Source: Alphaproteobacteria bacterium
Lineage (GTDB): Bacteria; Pseudomonadota; Alphaproteobacteria; Sphingomonadales; Kordiimonadaceae
Length of the DNA: 64,000 bases
Assembly: GCA_006226495.1 (NCBI GenBank)
Contig: SBGU01000007.1
Span: forward strand, 62,001 to 126,000
Direction of reading: 5' to 3'
Numbering within the stretch: the stretch's first letter is position 1; each line of letters starts with the position of its first letter. Of this stretch, positions 17,130-25,198 are shown piece by piece. The notes below the pieces were generated by a model. The model was not told the DNA's origin and searched no databases. It saw nothing but the letters and a program-made list of their open reading frames with translations. A program made the translations under genes and the position numbers.

Positions 17130-17161
17130 GGCCCGGTTCCCCCTTCGTGGGGTGCCGGGCC
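17130..17161 (+). other. Stem-loop between the small ORF and pspA
   Basis: GGCCCGG pairs with CCGGGCC, and an inner CCCC with GGGG, leaving a short loop. No T-run follows (AGCGAAAAAAG), so it is unlikely to be a strong terminator. An RNA processing or partial attenuation site between the two genes is plausible. Confidence 0.6.
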
Positions 17162-17267
17162 AGCGAAAAAAGAGGCCAAAGCCCATTCGCTCAGTGAGGA
17201 AGTCCTAAAAAATGGCTCAAAAAAAGCCCGGGACACATAGCGAGGAAAAAACAGAAAGGACTGTAAC

Positions 17268-18002
17268 ATGGGTATCTTCTCCCGCCTGACCGACATCATC
17301 AACTCGAACATCAACGCCATCCTGGACAAAGCGGAAGATCCGGAAAAAATCATCCGCATGGTGATCCAGGAAATGGAAGACACCCTGGTGGAAGTCCGCT
17401 CCAGCGCGGCAAAAACCATCGCCGACCGCAAGGATATCGAGCGCCGGCTGAGCAAACTGGCCCATGTCCAGCGCGACTGGGAGAAAAAGGCGGAACTGGC
17501 CATCTCCAAGGGCCGTGACGATCTTGCCAAAGGCGCGCTGATCGAAAAGTCCAAGGTTGCCGACATGGCTGCCAACCTGGCCGACGAGCTGAAACATATC
17601 GACGAGGCGCTGGTGCGCACCGAAGAGGATGTGGTCAAGCTTGAAGCCAAGCTGCGCGAAGCCCGTGCCAAGAAAGCCAGCCTGCAGGCGCGCCACAAGT
17701 CGGTATCGAACCAGGTGCGTGTGCGCAAGAACCTGTATGACAACCGCATCCAGGATGCGTTCGAGCGTTTCGAGAAAGTCGAAAACCGCCTCGACCGTAT
17801 GGAAGGTGAAGCCGAAGCCCTGGTTATGGGTCGCGGTGAAACCCTGGCCGAGCAGATCGGTGCCCTTGAAGCCGATGACGATATCGAGCAGGAACTGGCA
17901 GCCCTGAAGGCCCGCGCGTCCGGCAAGTCGACCGCATCGGTACCGGCCAGCGAACCGGCCCCGGCACCGAAAGCCCCCGCAAAAAAATCGGCGTCGAAGT
18001 AA
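17268..18002 (+). CDS. pspA: Phage shock protein A (membrane-repair scaffold, PspF inhibitor)
   Basis: 244 residues, nearly all alpha-helical coiled coil (residues ~25-215), starting with the amphipathic helix MGIFSRLTDIINSNINAIL that binds stressed membrane. The motif DPEKIIRMVIQEME is typical of PspA/IM30/ESCRT-III. Compared with the 222-residue Escherichia coli protein it has an extra C-terminal tail rich in Ala, Pro and Lys. Under rest it inhibits PspF; under envelope stress it polymerises on the inner membrane. First of the pspABC run, 42 bp before pspB. Confidence 0.96.
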   Translation: MGIFSRLTDIINSNINAILDKAEDPEKIIRMVIQEMEDTLVEVRSSAAKTIADRKDIERRLSKLAHVQRDWEKKAELAISKGRDDLAKGALIEKSKVADMAANLADELKHIDEALVRTEEDVVKLEAKLREARAKKASLQARHKSVSNQVRVRKNLYDNRIQDAFERFEKVENRLDRMEGEAEALVMGRGETLAEQIGALEADDDIEQELAALKARASGKSTASVPASEPAPAPKAPAKKSASK

Positions 18003-18043
18003 TTCGACGCCTCCCATAACAAGAATAAAGGGAGGCCAAAACA

Positions 18044-18265
18044 ATGGAAGTCGTACTGATACTGCTGGTGACCATCGTTCTGCCCGTGTGGATCATCTTC
18101 CACTATGTGACCAAATGGAAACAGATGAAGGGCATCTCGGCAGAAGACGAAGCGTCGCTTGGCGACTTGCGGAATTCGGCCGACCGCCTGGAAGACCGCC
18201 TGCGTACCATGGAACGCATCCTTGACGATGAAGTTCCGGACTGGAGGAGCCGTCATCATGACTAA
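18044..18265 (+). CDS. pspB: Phage shock protein B
   Basis: 73 residues: an N-terminal transmembrane helix (1-22) and a cytoplasmic coiled coil with the family motif ADRLEDRLRTMERILDDE. With PspC it senses inner-membrane damage and draws PspA away from PspF. AGGGAGG lies about 8 nt before the start. Its end overlaps the pspC start by 8 bp, so the two are translationally coupled. Confidence 0.92.
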   Translation: MEVVLILLVTIVLPVWIIFHYVTKWKQMKGISAEDEASLGDLRNSADRLEDRLRTMERILDDEVPDWRSRHHD

Positions 18266-18650
18266 CAATTTCAGCAAACGTCCCACCCGTCTCTATAAAG
18301 ACCCGCGTCGCGGGCGTGTGATGGGGGTCTGTGCCGGCCTTGGTGACTATTTCAGCGTCAATGTCAGCGCGGTCCGGTTCGTCCTGATCATCGGTGTGAT
18401 CATGAGCGGCGGCTGGCTCCTCCTGGGTTATCTGGCGCTCGGGTTTGCCCTCGATCCCAAACCGGAAGACCTGTACGCAGACACCCGGGAAGAGGAATTC
18501 TGGCGCCAGACCCGCCGGTCCCCGGACTATACCGCCGCCGAGATGCGCCGCCGGTTCCGCGACATCGAACGCCGCACCGCCGACATGGAGGCCTACATGA
18601 CCAGCAAGCGTTTCCGCCTGGAGCGCGAACTGAGGGCCCTTGAGGACTGA
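18258..18650 (+). CDS. pspC: Phage shock protein C
   Basis: 130 residues. A PspC domain spans ~8-70: the motif RLYKDPRRGRVMGVCAGLGDYF, then a transmembrane segment (~40-65). The cytoplasmic remainder is charged and helical (RRRFRDIERRTADMEAYM). It partners PspB as the stress sensor. The start overlaps the pspB stop. No pspD, pspE or pspG follows; a terminator closes the operon. Confidence 0.93.
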   Translation: MTNNFSKRPTRLYKDPRRGRVMGVCAGLGDYFSVNVSAVRFVLIIGVIMSGGWLLLGYLALGFALDPKPEDLYADTREEEFWRQTRRSPDYTAAEMRRRFRDIERRTADMEAYMTSKRFRLERELRALED

Positions 18651-18694
18651 AGACACCTGACCTGCCTTTCCTGCCCACCGCAGTGAAAGCAAAT

Positions 18695-18732
18695 GGGTAG
18701 GCACCCCTACGGGAGCCTGCCCTCTTTTTTTT
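18695..18732 (+). terminator. Terminator of the psp operon
   Basis: GGGTAGGC and GCCTGCCC form an 8-bp stem with one G-U pair, followed by TC and eight T. It separates pspC from the PAS_5 gene. Confidence 0.85.
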
Positions 18733-18799
18733 GGTTTTTATCCGGCCCGTTAAACGTTAGGCTCAGGCACTGGTCAGTGTCTGTGTTTCGAGCGAGTGT

Positions 18800-19354
18800 A
18801 TGATTCAAGCGATCAACGACAGCCCCATCTTTCGTGCGGTTTACGAGGTTTGGGACAGTCTCAGGGCGGATGGCGAAACGGTGCCGACGCGGGACAGGTT
18901 CAACCCCATGGCCCTGGGGGCTGTGTTGCCGAACGTGGTGCTGGTCGAACGCACGGAGCCAGGCTCCTACATCTACAGGGTTGCCGGCACGGCGGTGAAT
19001 GAACGCATGAAGGTCGATGCGGTCGGTGTCAATATGCTCGACTATTTTGTCGCAGACGTGCGCCCGTTCCTGACCACCTGGTTCGAAGCCATGCTGTCGC
19101 ACGCCTGTGGCACCATCACCCGCATGGACCTTGTGCATCAGAACGATCCCAAACGCTCGGTCCAGGTTTTAGGCCTGCCCATGTTCGGCAGGGGCGGCCA
19201 CGGGGTCTATTATCTGTTCGGCAATGATGCCTGGCATCCGAAGGTTACCGACGATTATGGCCAATTTGTCAATGCCGGCGGCCATTATCTCGAATGCCAT
19301 GGTGTCGATATCGGCGCCGGAATCCCGGACCTGCCGAACGTCCCGGAAAACTGA
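18800..19354 (+). CDS. PAS_5-type domain protein, copy 1
   Basis: 184 residues. The motifs VYEVWDSLRA, TRDRFNPMAL and YRVAGTAVNERM, and the GVNMLDYF turn, fit the alphaproteobacterial PAS_5 family (PF07310), stand-alone PAS-like domains with no output module. About half of the residues match the gene immediately downstream, so the two arose by duplication. Cytoplasmic, no membrane segment. The ligand and partner are unknown; such proteins are often found in many copies per genome. Confidence 0.8.
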   Translation: MIQAINDSPIFRAVYEVWDSLRADGETVPTRDRFNPMALGAVLPNVVLVERTEPGSYIYRVAGTAVNERMKVDAVGVNMLDYFVADVRPFLTTWFEAMLSHACGTITRMDLVHQNDPKRSVQVLGLPMFGRGGHGVYYLFGNDAWHPKVTDDYGQFVNAGGHYLECHGVDIGAGIPDLPNVPEN

Positions 19355-19429
19355 GGCCGGCCATCGGCCCGGTTGCCTGACGGGTGCCACACGTCTAGGA
19401 TGGTTGCAGGTCAGTTTGGGGGCATGTTT

Positions 19430-19996
19430 ATGAATGAAGTCGTTCGCCAGAACCGCGTTTTCAGTGCGGTCTATGACGTGTGGGACAAGCTGCGCAAGCC
19501 CGGCGAGTTGGTGCCCACGCGCGACAGATTCAACCCGATGGCCCTGTCTGAAGCGCTGCCCGAAGTCGTGCTGGTCGAACGGGTGGCCCGCGGGCGTTAT
19601 GAATACCGGCTTCTGGGCACCGCCATCAACGAACGGCTGGGCGACAACCCGGTCGGCGTGAACATGCTGGACTATTTTGCGCCAAAGGTGCGGGCATTTG
19701 TGACCGACTGGTTCGAAGCCATTGCCTTCCATCCCTGCGGCGCCGCCACGCGCGCCGACATGGAGTTTGAAAACGACCCCGACAGGTTTGTGCATGCCTT
19801 TGGCCTGCCGCTTTTGGGCAAGGGCGGCGAGGGGCAGTTCTATCTTTATTGCCATGACGCCTGGCGACCGCAGCCCGGCGACAATCTGGGCCATATCGTC
19901 AGTGTCGGGGGCAGCTATATCGAAACCGAGGCTGTCGACATCGGCGCCGGGCGGCCGCTCCTGCCCAATATGCCCGGATCGGGGCCTAAGCCCTGA
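19430..19996 (+). CDS. PAS_5-type domain protein, copy 2
   Basis: 188 residues, paralogous to the preceding gene along its full length (shared VYDVWDKLRK, TRDRFNPMAL, VVLVER, NERL, GVNMLDYF, VDIGAG). The start at 19430 was chosen because it aligns with the start of copy 1, with GGGGG upstream; in-frame ATGs at 19424 and 19400 are alternatives. The gap of 75 bp to copy 1 shows no terminator, so co-transcription is likely. Function unknown. Confidence 0.8.
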   Translation: MNEVVRQNRVFSAVYDVWDKLRKPGELVPTRDRFNPMALSEALPEVVLVERVARGRYEYRLLGTAINERLGDNPVGVNMLDYFAPKVRAFVTDWFEAIAFHPCGAATRADMEFENDPDRFVHAFGLPLLGKGGEGQFYLYCHDAWRPQPGDNLGHIVSVGGSYIETEAVDIGAGRPLLPNMPGSGPKP

Positions 19997-20011
19997 GTCT
20001 AAGTCCGGAGT

Positions 20012-21340
20012 CTAAGCCCTGAGCCGGTCCTCTTCCGCCACCACGGCGGCGGCGAACGCCTTCCGGCTCCAGGCCAGAAGGCCGATGCTCAGGGGTGTGG
20101 CAATAGCCGCCACCAGCGCCAGCGCGTAATTCAGCTTCATTTCGTCCCCGAACAGATGGTCGGTGAAAAAGCCGATCAGCCACGGGCCCGAGCCATAACC
20201 GATGATGTTGGTACACAGCACATAAAGCGCGGTCACCTGCCCGCGCATCTGGTTGGGGGTAATGATCTGCAGGCCCGCAAAGGCAACTCCCGACGGCAGG
20301 TTCAGGAACAGGTTGGAAATGGCCAGCAGCCCCCATACGGTGGTCGTATCCGCCACAAAGGGCGTGATGATGGCGGGAATGGCAAAACCAAGCGGCGACA
20401 CCAGAAGCGCCCTGATATGGGCATCCTTGCGGCCCTGGCTGTACCAGCGGTCGGCCAGCCAGCCGCCGAGGATCAGGCCCATGGGGCCGGTGATCACCGA
20501 AATGATGCCGAAGACGACCCCCACCTGGCCCGGCGCCACATCATGGAAGCGCGCAAAAAAGAAAGCGAGGAAGATAAGGGTGCCAAAACCCAGCATGGCG
20601 ATGGCGGACACACCAAAAAAGATGCCGCCATAGGCCCGGAAGCGCGATCCGACAAAGGCCAGCACCTCGCGTACCGGCAGGGCGGCTGCCGTGCCCTTCA
20701 GGCCCTTGCGTTCCGGTTCGCGGACGGTGGCCATCAGGACGGTCAGCAAAATGCCGGGCAGGCCGACAATCAGCATGGCCTTTTGCCAGGTGGCGATTTC
20801 GCCGACACCAGGCAGGACAACGGCCGGCATCTCGCTGGCCACGCCGATGACATAACCGCCGACAATAAAGGCCAGCGCCGAGCCGACGGGAATACCCATG
20901 GAATAGACGCTCAGCGCCATGGCCAGCCGGTGCGCCGGGAAACTGTCGGCCAGCAGCGAATTGGCCGCGGGCGCCAGGGTGGCTTCCCCGACCCCGACCC
21001 CGATGCGCATCAGGAACAGTTGTCCGTAATTGCGTGCCAGGGCGCCCATGGCGGTCATCACGCTCCAGACCAGAAGGCCAACCGCGATCAGGCCGCGCCG
21101 GCTGCGGCTGTCGGCGATGCGGGCGCAAAACAGCCCGAAGAATGTGTAGAAAACCGCAAAGGCATAGCCGGTCAGGATGCCGAATTCGGTGTCGCTGATC
21201 TGGAAGTCGGCTTTGATCATGGGGCCAAGCAGCCCGAGAATCTGGCGGTCGATGAAAGAAAAGGTATAGATAACCAGCAGCAGAAATACCATGTACCAGG
21301 CATAGGCTGGTTTCGGATAACCGGTCGGCCGGTCTGACAT
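20012..21340 (-). CDS. MFS transporter, spinster-like
   Basis: 442 residues with 12 predicted transmembrane helices. Early motif FIDRQILGLLGPMIK and the loop RIADSRSRRG (MFS motif A position), then GVGVGEATLAPAANSLLADSFP, are characteristic of the spinster-type MFS group common in alphaproteobacteria. The start at 21340 follows GGGGGAGC. It faces sufE across a short divergent region. The substrate cannot be assigned; lipids, sugars and phosphate-containing molecules have all been proposed for relatives. Confidence 0.87.
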   Translation of the reverse strand: MSDRPTGYPKPAYAWYMVFLLLVIYTFSFIDRQILGLLGPMIKADFQISDTEFGILTGYAFAVFYTFFGLFCARIADSRSRRGLIAVGLLVWSVMTAMGALARNYGQLFLMRIGVGVGEATLAPAANSLLADSFPAHRLAMALSVYSMGIPVGSALAFIVGGYVIGVASEMPAVVLPGVGEIATWQKAMLIVGLPGILLTVLMATVREPERKGLKGTAAALPVREVLAFVGSRFRAYGGIFFGVSAIAMLGFGTLIFLAFFFARFHDVAPGQVGVVFGIISVITGPMGLILGGWLADRWYSQGRKDAHIRALLVSPLGFAIPAIITPFVADTTTVWGLLAISNLFLNLPSGVAFAGLQIITPNQMRGQVTALYVLCTNIIGYGSGPWLIGFFTDHLFGDEMKLNYALALVAAIATPLSIGLLAWSRKAFAAAVVAEEDRLRA

Positions 21341-21485
21341 AAAGCTCCCCCGTGCTGCGTGGCGCGTGTCGGACCCGGCCACAGACATTTTGCCTTTTCA
21401 CAGGGCCGCCGATCCGATAGACACTGGCGTCATTAGGTTCGCCTTGTGGGCGGCCTGTCAAGGACGAGTTGGAACGGGATACCGC

Positions 21486-21902
21486 ATGAGCCTCGCAGAT
21501 ACATCGCTGGACGACGTTCTGGACACTTTCGATTTTCTCGACGACTGGGAAGAACGCTACCGGTATGTCATCGACCTCGGGCGCAAGCTGCCGCCGCTCG
21601 ATGCCTCCGAGATGACCGACACCTACAAGGTGCGCGGCTGCCAAAGCCAGGTCTGGCTGGTGCCGGACGTGGATGCGGATGGCCGCATCAACCTGCGCGG
21701 CGACAGCGACGCCCATATCGTCAAGGGCCTGGTGGCCTTGATGCTGCTCATTTATTCCGGCAAGACACCGGCTGAAATCCTGGCCACCGACGCCCGCGCG
21801 ATCCTCGACCGCATGGGCCTGTCGGCGCACCTGTCGCCCATGCGCGCCAACGGCCTGTTTTCCATGGTCGAACGCATCCGGGACATGGCCGAAGCCGCCT
21901 GA
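21486..21902 (+). CDS. sufE: Cysteine desulfuration protein SufE
   Basis: 138 residues. The sulfur-accepting Cys lies in VRGCQSQVW (near residue 50), the hallmark of SufE. It takes persulfide sulfur from the desulfurase SufS for Fe-S cluster assembly. The ATG at 21486 matches the usual length; the frame open upstream overlaps the divergent transporter gene's leader. No other suf genes are in the window. A strong terminator follows. Confidence 0.92.
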   Translation: MSLADTSLDDVLDTFDFLDDWEERYRYVIDLGRKLPPLDASEMTDTYKVRGCQSQVWLVPDVDADGRINLRGDSDAHIVKGLVALMLLIYSGKTPAEILATDARAILDRMGLSAHLSPMRANGLFSMVERIRDMAEAA

Positions 21903-21928
21903 CCGGGCGGGCTGAAACCCGGCATGAA

Positions 21929-21958
21929 AAAAGGGGCCGCAGGGGCCCCTTTTCTTTT
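21929..21958. terminator. Bidirectional terminator between sufE and the NSS transporter gene
   Basis: A perfect 10-bp stem (AAAAGGGGCC and GGCCCCTTTT) with a 5-nt loop, A-rich on one side and TTTTCTTTT on the other. Confidence 0.9.
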
Positions 21959-21975
21959 GTCTGTGTGCTTTTGCC

Positions 21976-23358
21976 TCAGCCGGCCATCATCGGCGCGATG
22001 ATGGTGTCATAGATGATGTTGGCGAACACGGCGAAGATCGCGACCGGGCAGATGAACCGCACCAGGAAATACCAGATGCGGAACGACCGGTCCTCGATCG
22101 CCAGTTCGTCCATCATCGCCTTGCGGCTGACGAACCAGCCGACAAAGATCATCATGAACATGGCGCCCACGGGCATGATGATATTGTTGGTCAGGTAATC
22201 CTTCACATCCATGATCGACATGCCGCCGAAGAAATGCACGTCGCCCAAGAGGTTGCCCGGCTGGCCGAAGGACGACAGGGTGCCCAGAAGGAAGGCCAGC
22301 AAACCGATGATGGCGGTCACCTTCTTGCGGTCCATGCCCGTGCGTTCCTCGATATAGGATACACCCGGCTCCAGAAGCGAGATCGAGCTGGTGATCGCGG
22401 CCACGGCCAGAAGTGCGAAGAACAGGGTGCCAACCACGATGCCCAGCGGCATCTGGCCAAAGGCGATCGGCAGGGTCATGAACACCAGGCCGCCACCGCC
22501 GCCCGGGTTCAGGCCATAGGCGAACACGATCGGGAAGATGGCAAGGCCGGCCATCAGGGCCACGGCACTGTCGGCGGCGGCGATGGTGATGGCCGATTTC
22601 GGGATGTTCACATCCTTCGGCAGGTAGGAACCATAGGTCATGATCGAGCCCATCGCCAGAGAGAGCGAGAAGAAGGAAAGCCCGAGGGCGTTCAGGATCT
22701 TGTCGCCGGTCAGGGCGTGGAAGTTCGGCTCGAACAGGAACGCCAGCGCCTGGGTGAACTCGCCGGTTACACCGGAATAGACGACCAGCAAGAGCAGGAT
22801 CACAAACAGCGCCGGCATCAGCACGGTCACGGCCTTCTCAAGCCCGCCCTGCACGCCGCGCGCCACGATGCCCACGGTAATGGCCATGAAGCAGAAATGC
22901 GCGATGATCGGTTTCACCGGATCGGCGATGAAGGTCAGGAACGTCTCGGTCGATGCGGCGGCATCAAGGCCGGCGAAACCCGATGCGGCTTTCACCATAT
23001 AGGCCAGCACCCAGCCGCCCACCAGCGAATAGAAGCTGATGATGATGAAGGCGCCAATGATGCCGGACCAGCCCAGCAGGCCCCACAGCTTGCTGCGGCC
23101 CTCTTCCTCGGCGATCGACTTCATGGTCATGACCGGCGACTTCTGGCCGCGGCGGCCCAGCGACAGCTCGGCCACAAGGCACGGCACACCGATCACCAGT
23201 ACAAACAACAGATACAGGATCACAAAGGCGCCACCGCCGCCTTCGCCTGCCTCATACGGAAATTTCCAGATATTGCCCAGCCCGACGGCGCTGCCGACGG
23301 CGGCCATGATAAATGCCCAGCGCGAAGACCATTGCGCATGTTGTGCAGATCCAGCCAT
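21976..23358 (-). CDS. Sodium-dependent transporter, NSS/SNF family
   Basis: 460 residues, 11-12 predicted helices. The first helix has the unwound Na+-binding motif GSAVGLGNIWKFPY of LeuT-type symporters, and further conserved turns include ITSSISLLEP. It moves an amino acid or related compound into the cell with Na+. The start at 23358 was chosen because GGGGAG is 10 nt upstream; ATG 23367 and TTG 23376 are also in frame. Substrate not predictable from sequence alone. Confidence 0.92.
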   Translation of the reverse strand: MAGSAQHAQWSSRWAFIMAAVGSAVGLGNIWKFPYEAGEGGGGAFVILYLLFVLVIGVPCLVAELSLGRRGQKSPVMTMKSIAEEEGRSKLWGLLGWSGIIGAFIIISFYSLVGGWVLAYMVKAASGFAGLDAAASTETFLTFIADPVKPIIAHFCFMAITVGIVARGVQGGLEKAVTVLMPALFVILLLLVVYSGVTGEFTQALAFLFEPNFHALTGDKILNALGLSFFSLSLAMGSIMTYGSYLPKDVNIPKSAITIAAADSAVALMAGLAIFPIVFAYGLNPGGGGGLVFMTLPIAFGQMPLGIVVGTLFFALLAVAAITSSISLLEPGVSYIEERTGMDRKKVTAIIGLLAFLLGTLSSFGQPGNLLGDVHFFGGMSIMDVKDYLTNNIIMPVGAMFMMIFVGWFVSRKAMMDELAIEDRSFRIWYFLVRFICPVAIFAVFANIIYDTIIAPMMAG

Positions 23359-23523
23359 GGAACCCATTCTCCCCAACTATGTTTATTTGTCAGTCCCGCT
23401 TCCCCAGCCTGCGGGTGTGAATCGGGCGCCATCATAGGGGCAGCTTGGCCGTTGGGCCAGCCTGAAAATGGTTGGGGCCGGGGCGGTGCCCGGCCCGGTT
23501 TCTTGCTGCTTGGCGGCGCAGTA

Positions 23524-23571
23524 TCAGGGCCGGGGTCAGGGCCGGGGTCAGGCCCGGGATCAGGACTGGGT
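23524..23571. repeat. Four tandem 12-bp repeats at a gene end
   Basis: Unit TCAGGGCCGGGG occurs perfectly at 23524-23535 and 23536-23547, then in degenerate form at 23548-23559 and 23560-23571. The last copy contains the stop codon of the SPOR gene. On that gene's strand every unit begins with TGA in the same frame, so the stop is backed up by three further stops. Confidence 0.8.
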
Positions 23572-24378
23572 GTCAAGCACCGCGCAGTAGGCCCCCTGGC
23601 TCTTGATGCTGTTGCACAGGGCCCTGGCTTCGTCCCGGCTGTCGACCCGCACACCGATGCGGATGGCAAGGCCGTTCACGTCCACTTCCCACTGGTCCAG
23701 CACGCCGGCCAGTGCCGGAAACTGTTTTTCGAGCGTCACCTTGTTTTCGCGCACATGGTCGACCGACCGGTAGGACGCCAGATGCACGAACCAGCGCCCG
23801 AGCGGGGTCTGGGACGACGGACGGGTCACGGTCATCGGGCTCGTGTTCGCCGATGCCCGGTGTACGACAGCACCGCTTGTGGTGCCGCTTGCCGGGTTTG
23901 TGCTCGACAGGCTGGGCAGGCCGTCCCCCAGCCGGGTCGCGGGTGCCATGGCGACATCCATGGCCTGCAATGTGCGGGCGATCATGGCCAGGTGTTTGCC
24001 GGCTTCTTCCGAAATCGGGCCGTTGGCCTTGTATTCCTTGCCGCAGCGGATACTGACCCAGTCGTCATAACCCGCGCTCATCAGGTCGGCATACATGCGG
24101 CGCGCGCGCACGGCCTGGCCGGCTTCCTCAAGCGCAAGCGCGGTATAAAAACGGTCGGACGGCGCGGCCAGCGGTTCGGCCGCCATGGTCAGGACCGCGT
24201 CGGCCGCGCGGCCTTCACACAGCGCCGCCTGCACGGTGGCGGGCGCGCTGCGCACCTTGGCGCCAGGCGTCACGCGCGCGGGCGACGGGCCGTCCATACA
24301 GGCCGACAGGGTCAAAAGCGACATCAGGCCGGCAATCGCAAGCCGGCTGGTGATCTTGTTGTTATTGTGTTTGTGCAT
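23560..24378 (-). CDS. SPOR-domain lipoprotein
   Basis: 272 residues. The N-terminus has a lipoprotein signal (basic start, hydrophobic core, LTLSAC with Cys at ~27). Residues ~45-150 resemble a short tetratricopeptide/Sel1-like helical region; residues ~190-270 form a SPOR-like domain (GRWFVHLASYRSVDHV...), which binds denuded peptidoglycan at division sites. The start codon lies within the last 17 bp of the carbonic anhydrase gene, so the two are translationally coupled. The repeat at its stop codon suggests a recently altered end. Confidence 0.75.
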   Translation of the reverse strand: MHKHNNNKITSRLAIAGLMSLLTLSACMDGPSPARVTPGAKVRSAPATVQAALCEGRAADAVLTMAAEPLAAPSDRFYTALALEEAGQAVRARRMYADLMSAGYDDWVSIRCGKEYKANGPISEEAGKHLAMIARTLQAMDVAMAPATRLGDGLPSLSSTNPASGTTSGAVVHRASANTSPMTVTRPSSQTPLGRWFVHLASYRSVDHVRENKVTLEKQFPALAGVLDQWEVDVNGLAIRIGVRVDSRDEARALCNSIKSQGAYCAVLDTQS

Positions 24379-25102
24379 CGAGGATGATCCGGTTGTTGCG
24401 GGCGGCGCGCGGACGGGCCGTATCGCCGGTAATGCCCTTCAGGGCGCCAATCTGCTGTTCCGAAAATTCGACCGGGGCCTTCAGCACATACCAGTTCACG
24501 CCTTCGGCGCACGGCGGTGTGGTCATGGACCCCATGTAGCGGTAATAGGATTTGTCGTTCGGCATCAGGTCGCGGGCGTTGATCTTGATGTCAGGCCGGC
24601 TTGTGTTCTGGTCGGGCTCCAGGGGCAGGTTCGGCCAGATTTCCTCGGCCGCCGGGTTGGCCGCCCCCGCGCGCACCAGCACGGCCACAGTGGCCACGCT
24701 GCCATCGGCGGCGACATGGTCGAAATGAATTTCCATCGGGAAGATCGCATCCATCACCGAATGTTCGCTGGGTGTATGGAAATGGAAGCCGGCCAGTTGG
24801 TAACGCTTGTTGCCAACCACCAGGAAACTGCCGCCGGGATAGTCCATGCGGATGCCGTGCCGGTCGTTGAACAACGCCAAGGGCGCAACCTGATACTGCA
24901 TGTCCAGCCGGTGCATCAGCGCCGGTTCGGTGCCTTCGATATCGATGGGGGACTGCATGGTGCCAACCGCACAGGTGCCGCCCCAGGATGCGGGGCCGGC
25001 GCCGCCATAGCTCCAGTTATCGTCGGCCAGGGCCGGTGCCGCGGCTGCCACAACAAGGGCCGAAAGGCCGGCGAATGCGCCAAGCGCTTGTGTGCGAAGC
25101 AT
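24362..25102 (-). CDS. Alpha-type carbonic anhydrase, exported
   Basis: 246 residues with a signal peptide (1-26). The zinc ligands are seen in AGFHFHTPSEH (two His) and MEIHFDH (third). The motifs QSPIDI and TTPPCAEGVNW are diagnostic of the alpha class, and Cys in GGTCAVG and PPCAEG would form its conserved disulfide. It interconverts CO2 and bicarbonate in the periplasm. Alpha enzymes are less common in bacteria than beta and gamma ones. The 3' end overlaps the SPOR gene. Confidence 0.95.
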   Translation of the reverse strand: MLRTQALGAFAGLSALVVAAAAPALADDNWSYGGAGPASWGGTCAVGTMQSPIDIEGTEPALMHRLDMQYQVAPLALFNDRHGIRMDYPGGSFLVVGNKRYQLAGFHFHTPSEHSVMDAIFPMEIHFDHVAADGSVATVAVLVRAGAANPAAEEIWPNLPLEPDQNTSRPDIKINARDLMPNDKSYYRYMGSMTTPPCAEGVNWYVLKAPVEFSEQQIGALKGITGDTARPRAARNNRIILDAQTQ

Positions 25103-25198
25103 AAATTTCCTCCCAATGCCGGGCGTTGCTGGTGGCGGGCCCGGTGTCGAACTGTGCCACAGGTTCGCCTGGACAAGGCTACTATGGCGCCGCGCCGA

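Noticed and set aside
22234-24387. A 717-codon frame antisense to the NSS transporter and SPOR genes
   Set aside because: Covers two recognisable genes and a repeat; Gly/His/Gln-rich shadow translation with no domain.
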